Under the pieces are notes generated by a model that worked only from the letters and a program-made list of their open reading frames with translations, did no database searches and was not told the DNA's origin. A stretch of 64,000 bases of DNA from positions 1-64,000 of the forward strand of contig NZ_BJZT01000002.1 of the NCBI RefSeq assembly GCF_007992175.1. The letters are read 5' to 3'. The DNA comes from Methylobacterium haplocladii. Its GTDB lineage: Bacteria > Pseudomonadota > Alphaproteobacteria > Rhizobiales > Beijerinckiaceae. Made by a program: the position numbers and the translations under genes. Positions 51,459 through 61,840 of this stretch are shown one piece after another; the first letter of the stretch is position 1; the number at the start of each line of letters is the position of its first letter.

Positions 51459-51671
51459 CCCGCCTCTCCAAAAGCCGCAGCTGAACTGTGTCGGCGTTTC
51501 TGATACGGCACAGAGTAACGCATCTACAGTTTAGCGAGACTACCGCAATCTGAAGTGCGCGCAACTTCGACAGGTCGCCGCTCTTCAGTCATAGCCATGC
51601 AGAGCGATCATGGGCAATGCCGGCAAATGGCGGCAAACGATTCAAGCTGATTTCGGCGCGTGCGGACGCTG

Positions 51672-52304
51672 CTAATGCTCGCGGGCGCGATCGACCACCG
51701 CACGGGCGGCGGCGAAGGCTTCTTCGGCGTCGAGCTCGGTGGTGTCGAGCCGGACGGCGTCCTCAGCGGCCTTGAGCGGCGCGGCGCTCCGCGAAGAATC
51801 GCGTGCGTCGCGGGCGCGGATGTCGGCCAGGATCGCGGCGAGGGTCGTCTCCTCGCCGCGCCCGGCGAGCTCGCGATGGCGGCGGCGGGCGCGCTCCTCG
51901 GGCGAGGCCGTGATGAACAGCTTCACCCTGGCGTCGGGACAGATCACGGTACCGATATCGCGACCGTCGAGCACGGCCCCGGCTTCCCCGCCGGCGAACT
52001 TCCGCTGCCAGGAAAGCAGGGCGGCGCGCACCCCCGGCACACTGGAGACTCGCGATGCAGCCTCGCCCATGGCGCGCTCGCGCAGGCGCGGGTCCGCAAG
52101 CTGGTCGGCCACGAGGCGGCCGGCGGTGCGGGCCGCCTGGTCGGTGTCGTCGAGGCTCACACCGGCATCGAGCATGAGCAGGGCGACGGCGCGGTAGAGA
52201 AGTCCGGTATCGAGATGCGGCAGCCCGTAATGATGGGCAAGGCGCTTGGCGAGGGTACCCTTGCCGGAGGCGGCAGGTCCGTCGATGGCGATGACGAGCG
52301 GCAT
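51672..52304 (-). CDS. cmk: Cytidylate kinase
   Basis: Phosphorylates CMP/dCMP to the diphosphate. The 210-residue protein has P-loop DGPAASGKGTLAK (8-20), the CMP-binding insert and the conserved VLDGRDIGTVICPDA, SPEERARRRHREL and RDARDSSR segments. ATG 52304 gives the canonical MPLVIAIDGP. It starts 4 bases after the aroA stop. rpsA, often the next gene, is not here. Confidence 0.96.
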   Translation of the reverse strand: MPLVIAIDGPAASGKGTLAKRLAHHYGLPHLDTGLLYRAVALLMLDAGVSLDDTDQAARTAGRLVADQLADPRLRERAMGEAASRVSSVPGVRAALLSWQRKFAGGEAGAVLDGRDIGTVICPDARVKLFITASPEERARRRHRELAGRGEETTLAAILADIRARDARDSSRSAAPLKAAEDAVRLDTTELDAEEAFAAARAVVDRAREH

Positions 52305-52308
52305 CGGC

Positions 52309-53742
<1,434 letters not shown>

Positions 53743-53882
53743 TCATCCACGCTCGGCCGCCCGCCGACAGGTGGGCCGATCGCCGGCGATCGGGGTTCGT
53801 GGCGCATGCCTATTTGACATGCTTGGCAGAGCCGACTAACGGGGCCGCGCTCCCCCGACACGACCTCCAGAGGTTCCAGCCC

Positions 53883-54260
53883 GTGGCCCGACCGGAACTC
53901 GGTATCAAGCGCCAATGCATGAATTGCGGCGCGAAGTTCTACGACCTCGCCCGCGATCCGGCGACCTGCCCGAAATGCGGCACGGTCTTCCAGATGGCCG
54001 CCGGCGGCCGCGCGGCCGCGCCGATCGTCTCCCGCAAGGATGACGACGAGGAGGACGAGGACGAGAGCCGTCCGGAAGTCGTCTCCCTCGACGAGGCCGA
54101 GGCGAGCGAGGACAGCGACGCCAAGGTCGACGGCGACGAGAGCGAGGACGACGATTCGAGCTCGAACAGCACCGACGACGACACCTTCCTCGAAGAGGAG
54201 GATGACGACGACGTGTCGGATCTCGTCGACAACGACGGCGACAACGACGAGGAGAGCTGA
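53883..54260 (+). CDS. FYDLN-acid family protein (TIGR02300)
   Basis: A 125-residue protein with an N-terminal zinc-ribbon-like start (KRQCMNCGAKFYDLARDP and CPKCG) and a very acidic Asp/Glu/Ser tail over the last 75 residues. This matches the alphaproteobacterial TIGR02300 family. The start is GTG 53883. Function unknown; the two CxxC pairs suggest zinc binding. Confidence 0.9.
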   Translation: MARPELGIKRQCMNCGAKFYDLARDPATCPKCGTVFQMAAGGRAAAPIVSRKDDDEEDEDESRPEVVSLDEAEASEDSDAKVDGDESEDDDSSSNSTDDDTFLEEEDDDDVSDLVDNDGDNDEES

Positions 54261-54267
54261 CCCTTCG

Positions 54268-54298
54268 CCGCCCCTGTCACTTCGAAGACACAGGGCGG
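54268..54298 (+). terminator. Hairpin after the FYDLN gene
   Basis: CCGCCCCTGT (54268-54277) pairs with ACAGGGCGG ending near 54298, with one bulged C. It lies 8 bases after the stop and is not followed by a T-run. Confidence 0.45.
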
Positions 54299-54327
54299 TG
54301 AGGCAGCAGATGGAACGGAAAAGGGAC

Positions 54328-54356
54328 TTGCGTCCCGACCGGCCCTCCGCTTATAG
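54328..54356 (+). promoter_or_regulatory. Probable sigma70-type promoter of tRNA-Ala
   Basis: TTGCGT (54328-54333), a 17-base spacer and TTATAG (54351-54356) resemble a housekeeping promoter, about 75 bases before the tRNA gene. Confidence 0.45.
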
Positions 54357-54430
54357 AACCGCCCTCCCCGACGGGCTTCCCGCCGGGCGATCTTCCGAGA
54401 CGGACCGTACCAGACCGTCTCGGCAATAGT

Positions 54431-54506
54431 GGGGCCTTAGCTCAGCTGGGAGAGCGCTTCCATGGCATGGAAGAGGTCATCGGTTCGATCCCGTTAGGCT
54501 CCACCA
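54431..54506 (+). tRNA. tRNA-Ala (anticodon GGC)
   Basis: A 76-base tRNA. The acceptor stem pairs GGGGCCT with AGGCTCC (one G-T). The D-arm contains AGCTCAGCTGGGAGAGC, and the anticodon stem CTTCC/GGAAG has loop ATGGCAT giving GGC. The T-loop has GGTTCGATCC, and CCA is encoded at the 3' end. It reads GCC codons, heavily used in this GC-rich genome. Confidence 0.96.
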
Positions 54507-54582
54507 TTTTCCTTCTCTAAGCTCGTCGCTCAAGTCGGATGCCAGGCGTTGCCGCGACAGGGTCGTGCGCGCTGGACGAGAC

Positions 54583-54942
54583 ATGATGAAGATCACCCAG
54601 GCCTTCACCTTCGAGGCGGCGCATCGCCTGCCGAACGTGCCGCAGACGCACCGCTGCTTCCGCATGCACGGCCATTCCTACCGCGTCGAGCTGCAGGTCT
54701 CGGGTCCCGTGGACCACACGAGCGGCTGGGTGATCGACTTCTACGACGTCGAGAGCGCCTTCGCGCCGATCCTCGACCAGCTCGACCATCACTGCCTCAA
54801 CGAGATCGAAGGGCTGGACAATCCGACCGCCGAGCACATCGCGGCCTGGATCTGGCATAGGACGAAGCCATTGTTGCCGGGCCTCTCCTCCGTGAAAGTG
54901 ATGGAGACGCCGCTATCGTGGGCGGAGTATGACGGCGACTGA
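54583..54942 (+). CDS. queD: 6-carboxytetrahydropterin synthase QueD
   Basis: Converts dihydroneopterin triphosphate to 6-carboxy-tetrahydropterin in queuosine synthesis. The 119-residue protein has zinc-binding His in AAHRL and in MHGHSYRV, the catalytic Cys in HRCFRMHGH, and the Asp/His pair in LDHHCLNE. The start is 54583 (ATGATGAAG; 54586 also possible). It overlaps queC by 14 bases. Confidence 0.95.
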   Translation: MMKITQAFTFEAAHRLPNVPQTHRCFRMHGHSYRVELQVSGPVDHTSGWVIDFYDVESAFAPILDQLDHHCLNEIEGLDNPTAEHIAAWIWHRTKPLLPGLSSVKVMETPLSWAEYDGD

Positions 54943-55651
54943 CTACGGCGACGACGGCGCGCTGGTCCTGTTCTCGGGCGGACAGGATTCGACCACTTGC
55001 CTCGCCTGGGCGCTCGATCGCTTTCCCCGCGTCGAGACGCTCGGCTTCGATTACGGACAGCGCCACCGCATCGAACTCGATTGCCGGGCTCGGCTGCGCA
55101 AGGGGCTCACTGGCCTCGACCAGACCTGGTGGCGCCGGCTCGGCCGCGATCACACCATCGACCTCGCAGCGCTCGGCGAAGTCTCCGACACCGCGCTGAC
55201 ACGCGAGACCGAAATCGCGATGGAGGCCGACGGGCTGCCCAACACCTTCGTGCCGGGCCGCAACCTCGTCTTCCTGACCTTCGCCGCCGCCCTGGCCTAC
55301 CGCCGCGGCCTGCGCCACATCGTCGGCGGCATGTGCGAGACGGACTATTCCGGCTACCCGGATTGCCGCGACGACACCATCAAGGCGCTGCAGGTGGCAC
55401 TCAACCTCGGCATGCAGCGCCGCTTCGTCCTCCACACCCCCCTGATGTGGCTCGACAAGGCCGCGACCTGGGCGCTTGCCGAAGACCTGGGCGGCAAGGC
55501 GTTGGTCGATCTCGTCGTTGAGGGCAGCCACACCTGCTACCTCGGCGAGCGCGGGGAGCGACACGACTGGGGGTATGGGTGCGGGACATGCCCGGCATGC
55601 GAGCTTCGGGCGAAGGGATTTGCGCGGTATGCAAATCATAGTGGCATCTGA
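54929..55651 (+). CDS. queC: 7-cyano-7-deazaguanine synthase QueC
   Basis: Makes preQ0 from 7-carboxy-7-deazaguanine with ammonia and ATP. The 240-residue protein has the PP-loop [12 protein letters not shown] (about 14-25), GFDYGQRH and the C-terminal zinc-binding cysteines ([19 protein letters not shown]). It is coupled to queD by a 14-base overlap. queE and queF/folE are not in the window. Confidence 0.96.
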   Translation: MTATDYGDDGALVLFSGGQDSTTCLAWALDRFPRVETLGFDYGQRHRIELDCRARLRKGLTGLDQTWWRRLGRDHTIDLAALGEVSDTALTRETEIAMEADGLPNTFVPGRNLVFLTFAAALAYRRGLRHIVGGMCETDYSGYPDCRDDTIKALQVALNLGMQRRFVLHTPLMWLDKAATWALAEDLGGKALVDLVVEGSHTCYLGERGERHDWGYGCGTCPACELRAKGFARYANHSGI

Positions 55652-55763
55652 AGCGAATTCTCTCGCCTGACCTGGTGTGCAAAGCGAAGCCACCTCGGCC
55701 AACGATCTCTGCAGATACGATGCATCCCTCTGTTTCTTCGCTGCGCTCGAGGACCATCGAGCC

Positions 55764-56234
55764 TCACGCGCCGATTGCACTCAAGACGATCTCCCGCCGA
55801 TGCGCTCGATCGCGGTGCTCGATCAGATAGATCCCCTGCCAGGTCCCGAGCGCAGGCCGCCCGTCGATCAGCGGCACGGTCAAGCAGGAATCCGTCACCA
55901 TCGTCCGGATGTGTGCCGGCATATCGTCCGGCCCTTCCATTCCATGGACATATCCGGCGTCGCGTGGCGCGAGGCTGTCGAGCGCCGTAAGTAGATCGGT
56001 TTGAACGTCCGGGTCGGCATTCTCCTGAATGGTGAGCGAGGCTGAGGTGTGCCGGCAGAACACTGTGACGAGGCCGCACTGCAGGCCGCTCTCGCGGACG
56101 AAGGCGGCGACCGCGCCGGTGATCTCCGTGAAACCCTGACCCGGCGTAGAGACGGTCAGCCGGGCGCTCGCCTGTCGGATCACGGGGCCGCTCGCAAAGC
56201 CCTCGACCGCGCCAATCCTGCCTGCCCGCCTCAT
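55764..56234 (-). CDS. YjbQ/UPF0047 family protein
   Basis: A 156-residue protein of the YjbQ family (secondary thiamine-phosphate synthase enzyme). Conserved features are the central CRHTSASLTIQENADPDV, the DDMPAHIRTM segment and the C-terminal LGTWQGIYLIEHRD. Some members show weak thiamine-phosphate synthase activity; the physiological role is uncertain. ATG 56234 overlaps the stop of the upstream ligase gene (ATGA), so both belong to one transcript. Confidence 0.9.
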   Translation of the reverse strand: MRRAGRIGAVEGFASGPVIRQASARLTVSTPGQGFTEITGAVAAFVRESGLQCGLVTVFCRHTSASLTIQENADPDVQTDLLTALDSLAPRDAGYVHGMEGPDDMPAHIRTMVTDSCLTVPLIDGRPALGTWQGIYLIEHRDRAHRREIVLSAIGA

Positions 56235-58075
56235 GACTCCGTCTCCACTGTCGCGCCCGGCGCGATCCCGCGCTCGCCGCGTTCCAGGATCCGCTCCAGT
56301 GCCTCGACCCGATCGGCCTCCGCGGGGGGCTTGTCCCAGCGGATGCGGCTGACCCGCGGGAAGCGCATGGCAACGCCCGACTTGTGCCGGGTCGAGCGCT
56401 GCACGCCCTCGAAGGCGATCTCCAGCACGAGGCCGGCATCCCGGCCATGGGCGACCTCGCGCACCGGACCGAAGCGCTTTTGCGTGTTGTTGCGAACGTA
56501 GCGGTCCAGCTTCTGCAGTTCGGCGTCGGTGAAGCCGTGATAGGCTTTTCCGACCGGGACCAGCTCGTCCGCGCCACCCGGCCCCTCGCGCCAGCATCCG
56601 AACGTGTAGTCCGAGTAGAAGGACGAGCGCTTTCCGTGTCCGCGCTGGGCGTACATCATCACCGCATCGACGACGAAGGGCTCGCGCTTCCACTTCCACC
56701 ACGGGCCCTTGGGGCGGCCTGGCTGGTAGGCGCTATCGATGCGCTTCAGCATCACCCCCTCGATCGCGTCGGCATCGGCGCCGGCCCCCGCCGAGGCCGG
56801 ATCGGCCCGAGCTGCTGCGAGCTCATCCCACGTCGCGAAGGGTACGATCGGCGAGAGGTCGATCCGCGCGTGATCGAGCTGCTCGATGAGTTTTTTCAAG
56901 GCTTGGCGCCGCTCGGCGAAGGGCAGCGAGCGCAGGTCTTCGCCGTCCTTGCCAAAGATATCGTAGGCGCGGACGTGGGCCGGGAATTCTTCCAGAAGTT
57001 TCGGCGTGACGGCCTTCCGGTTGAGCCGCTGCTGCAAAATATTGAAGCTCTGCACGCGCGCATCGCGGAGAATCAGCAATTCGCCGTCGATCGCCCCCTC
57101 GAAGGTGACCGCCTCGGCGAGATCCGGGAACGCGCCGGTGATGTCCTCGCCGGTGCGCGAATAGACCTTGGCGACGTGGTCGCCCTCCCGGTCGCGGCCA
57201 CCGGCGAGCTGCACGCGGATGCCGTCCCACTTCCACTCGGCCGAGAAGGCCTGCGGGTCGAGTTTTTGGAGGTCCGCTTCCTCCTCGATCGGGTGCGAGA
57301 GCATCGGCGGCCGGAACGGCGCCGGATTCAGAGTCTCCGGCTGCTCGGCCCGGCCCTCGACCCAGGCGAACAGCCCGGCATAGGGCGGCTCCAGCCCGTG
57401 CCAGACCTCCTCGATCGCATCCGCCTCGTGCCCGCCCAGCGCCCCGACGGCGGTCTTGGCGAGCCGCGCCGAAACGCCGACGCGCAGATTGCCCGTGACG
57501 AGCTTCAGCAGCGCCCAGCGCCCGGTCTCGTCGAGGGCGTCGAGCCAGTCGGCGAGGTGGTTCGGCAGGTCTTTTTTGGCGGTGGTGGCGAGGGTTTCGA
57601 CGACCTCGGAGAGGGTCGGAACGTGGGGCGGTGGGTTGTTGTGGCCGATCCCAGCACCCGACCTGCTCCCCTCTCCCGTCATTCCGGGGCTCGCCAACGG
57701 CGAGAACCCGGAATCCACCCGTGATGCGACGGATGAATGGGAGACGTTGCCCCCAGTCGTGGATTCCGGCTTCGCCGCTTCGCGCCGCCCCGGAATGACG
57801 GTGGGGGTGGGCCAGATCAACGCCACCGTCTCCGCCAGATCACCCACGTAGTTGTGCGAGAGCCGGAACAGCACCGGATCGATCCGCTCCTCCACCAGCC
57901 CGCGGATCATGCCGGCCTTGGCCTCGCGAAACGTCAGCCCGCCGGTCATCGCCGCGAGCGCGAAGCCACGTTCCGGGTCCGGCGTGCTCGCGAAGAAATC
58001 CTGCAGCAGGCGCAGCTTGGCGTTGCGACCCGGCTCGTAGGCGAGGCGGTCGAGGAGATGGGCGAAGCGGTTCAT
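56231..58075 (-). CDS. ATP-dependent DNA ligase, cisplatin damage response type
   Basis: A 614-residue bacterial ATP-dependent ligase of the group paired with an MBL exonuclease and sometimes a DEXH helicase. An N-terminal helical domain (about 1-220) precedes the nucleotidyltransferase domain with active-site EWKWDGIRVQ (Lys), the GAIDGELLIL motif and VEGVMLKR-like segment. The OB domain includes WWKWKREPFVVDAV. Residues about 92-134 come from an inserted palindromic repeat (57677-57800). The start overlaps the exonuclease stop (ATGA). Its role, sealing gaps after cross-link damage, is inferred from the family. Confidence 0.92.
   Translation of the reverse strand: MNRFAHLLDRLAYEPGRNAKLRLLQDFFASTPDPERGFALAAMTGGLTFREAKAGMIRGLVEERIDPVLFRLSHNYVGDLAETVALIWPTPTVIPGRREAAKPESTTGGNVSHSSVASRVDSGFSPLASPGMTGEGSRSGAGIGHNNPPPHVPTLSEVVETLATTAKKDLPNHLADWLDALDETGRWALLKLVTGNLRVGVSARLAKTAVGALGGHEADAIEEVWHGLEPPYAGLFAWVEGRAEQPETLNPAPFRPPMLSHPIEEEADLQKLDPQAFSAEWKWDGIRVQLAGGRDREGDHVAKVYSRTGEDITGAFPDLAEAVTFEGAIDGELLILRDARVQSFNILQQRLNRKAVTPKLLEEFPAHVRAYDIFGKDGEDLRSLPFAERRQALKKLIEQLDHARIDLSPIVPFATWDELAAARADPASAGAGADADAIEGVMLKRIDSAYQPGRPKGPWWKWKREPFVVDAVMMYAQRGHGKRSSFYSDYTFGCWREGPGGADELVPVGKAYHGFTDAELQKLDRYVRNNTQKRFGPVREVAHGRDAGLVLEIAFEGVQRSTRHKSGVAMRFPRVSRIRWDKPPAEADRVEALERILERGERGIAPGATVETES
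57677..57800. repeat. 124-bp imperfect palindromic repeat translated within the ligase gene
   Basis: Two 42-base arms (57677-57718 and 57759-57800) are inverted copies: both outer 14 bases (CGTCATTCCGGGGC) and inner 11 or so (CCGGAATCCAC) match, with a divergent middle. A 40-base spacer separates them. In the ligase frame they encode VIPGRREAAKPEST and DSGFSPLASPGMT. This resembles mobile palindromic elements in coding regions, such as RPE in Rickettsia. Confidence 0.8.
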
Positions 58076-59130
58076 GCCGAGGCCTCGGCCGTCTCTGCGG
58101 CCTGCGCCGGATCGGGCTCCGCCTCGCCGTCGTCGCCATACCCGAGCAAGTGCAGCGGCTTCGCCTTGATGCCTTGCGTCCCGCACCAATGCACCAGCGC
58201 GTCCTCCTGGCCGTGGGTCACCCAGACCTCCTCGGCTCCGGTGTCGCGGATGGTGCGGCAGAGGTCGGGCCAGTCGGAATGGTCGGAGATCACCAGCGGC
58301 AGCTCGACGCCCTTCTGGCGGGCGCGGGCGCGCACCCGCATCCAGCCCGAGGCGAAGGCGGTGACGGGATCGGGAAACTTGCGGGACCAGACGTCCTGAA
58401 TGGAGGAGGGCGGGCAGATCACGATGGCGCCGTGCAGGTCCTTGCGGTCTGCGGCGGCGACCTTCGGCGTGTCGCCGAGAGCGATACCCTCCTGCTTGTA
58501 GAGCTCGGTGAGCTTCTCCATCGCGCCATGCAGGTGGATCGGCCGGTCCCAGCCCTCCTCCCGCAGGAGCGCCATGACCCGCTGCGCCTTGCCCAGCGCG
58601 TAGGCGCCGACGATGTGGGCGCGCTCGGGAAACAGTTTCACGGAGTCGATCAGCTTGCGGACTTCGCCCCGTGTATCGGGATGCGTGAACACCGGCAGCC
58701 CGAAGGTCGCCTCCGTGATGAAGACGTCGCAGGGCACCACCTCGAACGGCAGGCAGGTCGGATCGGACGCGCGCTTGTAGTCGCCCGACACCACGATGCG
58801 CTTGCCATCCTTCTCGATAGCCACCTGAGCCGAACCCAGCACGTGGCCCGCCGGCGCGAAGCGGAGCGTCACGTCGCCGACCCGCATTTCATCGCCGAGC
58901 CGCGCCTCCTGCCGCGTCCGGCAGAAGTCCGCGCCGTAACGCACGGCCATGATCCGCAGGGTCTCAGGCGTAGCGAGGACGTGGCCGTGACCCGAGCGGG
59001 CGTGGTCTGCATGGCCGTGCGTGATCAGCGCGCGCTCCACCGGCCAAGTCGGATCGACGTGAAAGCGCCCCAGCGGGCAATACAGGCCCTCCCGCGTGAG
59101 GGTGAGCAATTCGGAGGCGCTGATCGGCAT
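58072..59130 (-). CDS. Ligase-associated DNA damage response exonuclease (MBL fold)
   Basis: A 352-residue metallo-beta-lactamase/beta-CASP nuclease. Metal ligands are in THGHADH (37-43), SGDY and the later DHSDW region. The beta-CASP part spans about 180-300 (AYALGKAQR, ICPPSS). It belongs to the family annotated as ligase-associated exonuclease and overlaps the ligase gene by four bases. A helicase partner is not seen nearby. Confidence 0.92.
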   Translation of the reverse strand: MPISASELLTLTREGLYCPLGRFHVDPTWPVERALITHGHADHARSGHGHVLATPETLRIMAVRYGADFCRTRQEARLGDEMRVGDVTLRFAPAGHVLGSAQVAIEKDGKRIVVSGDYKRASDPTCLPFEVVPCDVFITEATFGLPVFTHPDTRGEVRKLIDSVKLFPERAHIVGAYALGKAQRVMALLREEGWDRPIHLHGAMEKLTELYKQEGIALGDTPKVAAADRKDLHGAIVICPPSSIQDVWSRKFPDPVTAFASGWMRVRARARQKGVELPLVISDHSDWPDLCRTIRDTGAEEVWVTHGQEDALVHWCGTQGIKAKPLHLLGYGDDGEAEPDPAQAAETAEASA

Positions 59131-59180
59131 CGAGGCGGATATAGGGGGCGCAACCCACGCAGCACCCCGTCCCGGTCATC

Positions 59181-60119
59181 ATGTCCCGCCACCATTCGTC
59201 CGGCGAACTACTGGCCGACCGCCGCTTCGCCTATGCGCAGGATTGTCTCGCCGAAGGCGACGCGCAGGCGGCCGTCGAGATGGCCGAGCAGGCCCTGGAG
59301 CTCGCGCCGCATTATGCGCCCGCCTGGTTCCTGCTCGGACGGGCGCGGGAAGCCCGGTTCGCGACATCCGGCGAGGCCGGCGACGAACAGGCGGCCCGTT
59401 CGGCCTATGCCTGTGCGCTCGATATCGATCCCGACGACACGCTCGGGGCGCGCCTCCACCTCGCCGGGCTGGGCATGGGTGACGTGCTGGCGGCGATCAC
59501 GCCGGCCTATGTGCGGGCACTATTCGACGGCTACGCCCCACGGTTCGAGCGCCATCTCGTCGACGGCCTCGGCTACCGCGGTCCGGACCTGATCGTCGCC
59601 GCACTCGATGCGTTGCCCGACGCGCCTGCCCGCTTCGCGACCGGGCTCGATCTCGGCTGCGGCACGGGGCTGATGGGCAAGGCGCTCGCCGGCCGCGTGG
59701 CGCATCTCACCGGCATCGACCTCTCGCCCGCCATGCTCGCGCTGGCGCGGCGCAGCGGATCCTACGCGCGGCTCTGCGAAGGCGAGTTGACGGCGTTCCT
59801 CGCCGACGAGCCGCCGGTGAGCACCGACCTTGTCGTCGCGGCCGACGTCATGATCTACCTGCCGGATCTACGCCCCGTCTTCACCGGGATCGGTCGCGTC
59901 CTGCGGCCCGGGGCGCTGGCCCTCGTGTCGGTGCAATCGCAGGACGGCCCGGACGTGGTGCTCGGATCGGATGGGCGCTATGCCCATGGCGACGTCCATC
60001 TGCGCGCGGCGGCGAGCAAGTCGGGCCTCACCCTGGCCGCGATGCCGCCGGCGGCCGTGCGGCAGGAGCGGGGCCAGGATGTTCCCGGACGGATCGCCGT
60101 GTTGCGCAAACCCTGGTAG
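59181..60119 (+). CDS. TPR-containing SAM-dependent methyltransferase
   Basis: A 312-residue protein. The N-terminal part (about 10-100) has helical TPR-like repeats (AEGDAQAAVEMAEQALELAP, ARSAYACALDIDPDD). The rest is a class I methyltransferase with motif I GLDLGCGTGLMG (about 153-164), motif II LTGIDLSPAML and DLVVAADVMIYL. Substrate unknown; TPRs suggest a protein partner or substrate. It is divergent from the exonuclease gene. Confidence 0.86.
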   Translation: MSRHHSSGELLADRRFAYAQDCLAEGDAQAAVEMAEQALELAPHYAPAWFLLGRAREARFATSGEAGDEQAARSAYACALDIDPDDTLGARLHLAGLGMGDVLAAITPAYVRALFDGYAPRFERHLVDGLGYRGPDLIVAALDALPDAPARFATGLDLGCGTGLMGKALAGRVAHLTGIDLSPAMLALARRSGSYARLCEGELTAFLADEPPVSTDLVVAADVMIYLPDLRPVFTGIGRVLRPGALALVSVQSQDGPDVVLGSDGRYAHGDVHLRAAASKSGLTLAAMPPAAVRQERGQDVPGRIAVLRKPW

Positions 60120-60255
60120 CGCGCGGCTTCCCACGATCAATCCTGGCTGCGTAATCCCGCAGAAGTTTTATTTTCGGCGGGGAAACCATAGCCGTCGTCT
60201 GCCGTTTGCAGGCTTGGCCGCAGCCAGTTCGAGCAGAGTTCATCGGAGGAGTTGA

Positions 60256-60996
60256 ATGTCGGAGAAGGCCTTTCCTGCCAGTGCGACGACACGGGTGCCG
60301 TTCGCCGTTGCACTCGCAACCCTGGCGGGTGCCGCGGATTCGATCGGCTTCCTCGAATTCTCACAGCTCTTCATGTCGTTCATGAGCGGCAACACCACCC
60401 GCTTCGGTGTCTCGGTGAGCAGCTTCGATTGGACCGGAACCACGCGGTTCGGCAGCGTCATCGCGATGTTCTGCTTCGGGGCCTTCCTCGGCACGCTAAT
60501 CGCGGCCTGGGCCGGCCGCTGGCGGCTCTCGACGTTGCTCATCATCCAGGCGGGACTGTTCGCGGTCGGCCTGCTGGCACCGCTGGGCTCCGATGCCTTC
60601 CCCCTCCATGCCTACCCGATCGTGCTGGCTCTCGGCATCCAGAACGCGACCCTGCAGGACGAGGCCGGCCGAAGCCTCGCGCTGACCTACGTCACGGGTA
60701 CGGTGGTTCGCTTCGGTGCGGGCCTCGCCAACATGCTGCTGCACGAGCCGGCGCCCTCGTTCTGGCTGCAGGCGCCGCTTTGGGCGGGACTCACCGGCGG
60801 GGCGATCGGCGGCGGTTTCCTGCATCATCTCTACGGGGAGACGGCCTTCCTGTTTCCCGCCGGCTTCGCCGCCTTCCTCGCGATCGTTTCGCTCGGCCTG
60901 ACGTTGGCTTTGCCCGGCAGCAAATACGTGTCGAGCGAGACCGCACCGCAGCCCGACGCGCATCCCGACGCGCCGCCCAGCACCCAACGGGCATAG
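60256..60996 (+). CDS. DUF1275 (YoaK-like) membrane protein
   Basis: A 246-residue protein with about six membrane helices and the family segments AGAADSIGFL, FMSGNTTRFGV and the GIQNATLQ motif. A short hydrophilic Pro/Asp-rich tail follows the last helix. Its function is unknown, possibly transport. Confidence 0.88.
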   Translation: MSEKAFPASATTRVPFAVALATLAGAADSIGFLEFSQLFMSFMSGNTTRFGVSVSSFDWTGTTRFGSVIAMFCFGAFLGTLIAAWAGRWRLSTLLIIQAGLFAVGLLAPLGSDAFPLHAYPIVLALGIQNATLQDEAGRSLALTYVTGTVVRFGAGLANMLLHEPAPSFWLQAPLWAGLTGGAIGGGFLHHLYGETAFLFPAGFAAFLAIVSLGLTLALPGSKYVSSETAPQPDAHPDAPPSTQRA

Positions 60997-61000
60997 GCCA

Positions 61001-61423
61001 TTAGTCGCCGCCCGCGTCCCCGCGCAGGCGCTTGACGGCACCGCGCCGGCTCTTGGTTTCGAGCCGGCGCGTCTTCGAAGCCAACGTCGGCTGCGTCGGG
61101 CGACGGGGCTTCGGAGGGACCGACGCCTCGGCGACGAGCGCCGCGAGGCGCTCGCGGGCATCGGCCCGGTTGCGCTCCTGGGTCCGGTGCTGGCGCGCGT
61201 CGATCACGATCACGCCGTCGTCGGTGAGGCGACGGCCGGCGAGCTTCATCAGCCGTAGGGCGACCGCATTCGGCAGCGAGGGCGAGCGCCGCACGTCGAA
61301 CCGGAGCTGCACGGCGCTCGCGACCTTGTTGACGTTCTGGCCGCCCGGCCCGGAGGCGCGCACGAAGTTCTCTTCGAGCTCACCCTCGTCGATGGCGATC
61401 TGAGGCGTGCACTGGAGCGCCAT
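61001..61423 (-). CDS. arfB: Alternative ribosome-rescue factor ArfB
   Basis: A 140-residue peptidyl-tRNA hydrolase that rescues ribosomes stalled on truncated mRNA. The GGQ motif lies in FVRASGPGGQNVNKV (about 20-34). A basic C-terminal tail (KTRRLETKSRRGAVKRLRG) enters the empty mRNA channel. It is 9 bases downstream of bolA on the same strand and convergent with DUF1275. Confidence 0.94.
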   Translation of the reverse strand: MALQCTPQIAIDEGELEENFVRASGPGGQNVNKVASAVQLRFDVRRSPSLPNAVALRLMKLAGRRLTDDGVIVIDARQHRTQERNRADARERLAALVAEASVPPKPRRPTQPTLASKTRRLETKSRRGAVKRLRGDAGGD

Positions 61424-61432
61424 CGAAAGGGG

Positions 61433-61717
61433 TCAGGCCGCTTCGGCCGGCGTGCGGGCCTTCAGCGCCAGCGCATGCAGGCCGCGGGCGAAGGCCGGCG
61501 CGAGGGCGCCGTTGACGATGCGGTGGCGCTCGATCCGGCTCTTGCCCTCGAAGACCGACGAAACGACATCAAGACGGAAATGCGTTTCGCCTTCCGGCCG
61601 TGCACCGGAATGGCCGGCGTGGAGGTGGGACTCGTCGACCACGTCGAGGAAGCTCGGCGTGAGCTCCGCCTGCAGCGTCTGCCCGATCCAGTCCTTCAGC
61701 GTGCCCTGCCCGCTCAT
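61433..61717 (-). CDS. BolA family protein
   Basis: A 94-residue protein with the BolA fold: VVDESHLHAGH, the loop with THFRLDVVSSVFEGKSRIERHR, and a final helix with GLHALALKARTP. BolA proteins bind monothiol glutaredoxins with a shared Fe-S cluster. The His in SHLHAGH and the later RIERHR fit cluster ligation. It is cotranscribed with arfB and divergent from the J-domain gene. Confidence 0.93.
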   Translation of the reverse strand: MSGQGTLKDWIGQTLQAELTPSFLDVVDESHLHAGHSGARPEGETHFRLDVVSSVFEGKSRIERHRIVNGALAPAFARGLHALALKARTPAEAA

Positions 61718-61840
61718 CGCTTTGTCTCCACCTGTTTCGGGGCCGACCGGCGGGTTGGAGCGTCAACCCCGAAACCCTGCATGCGTCATCAGGCCCGCCG
61801 GGCTTGTGTCTCCGGTACGCCCCCTCATAATCGCGTCGTC

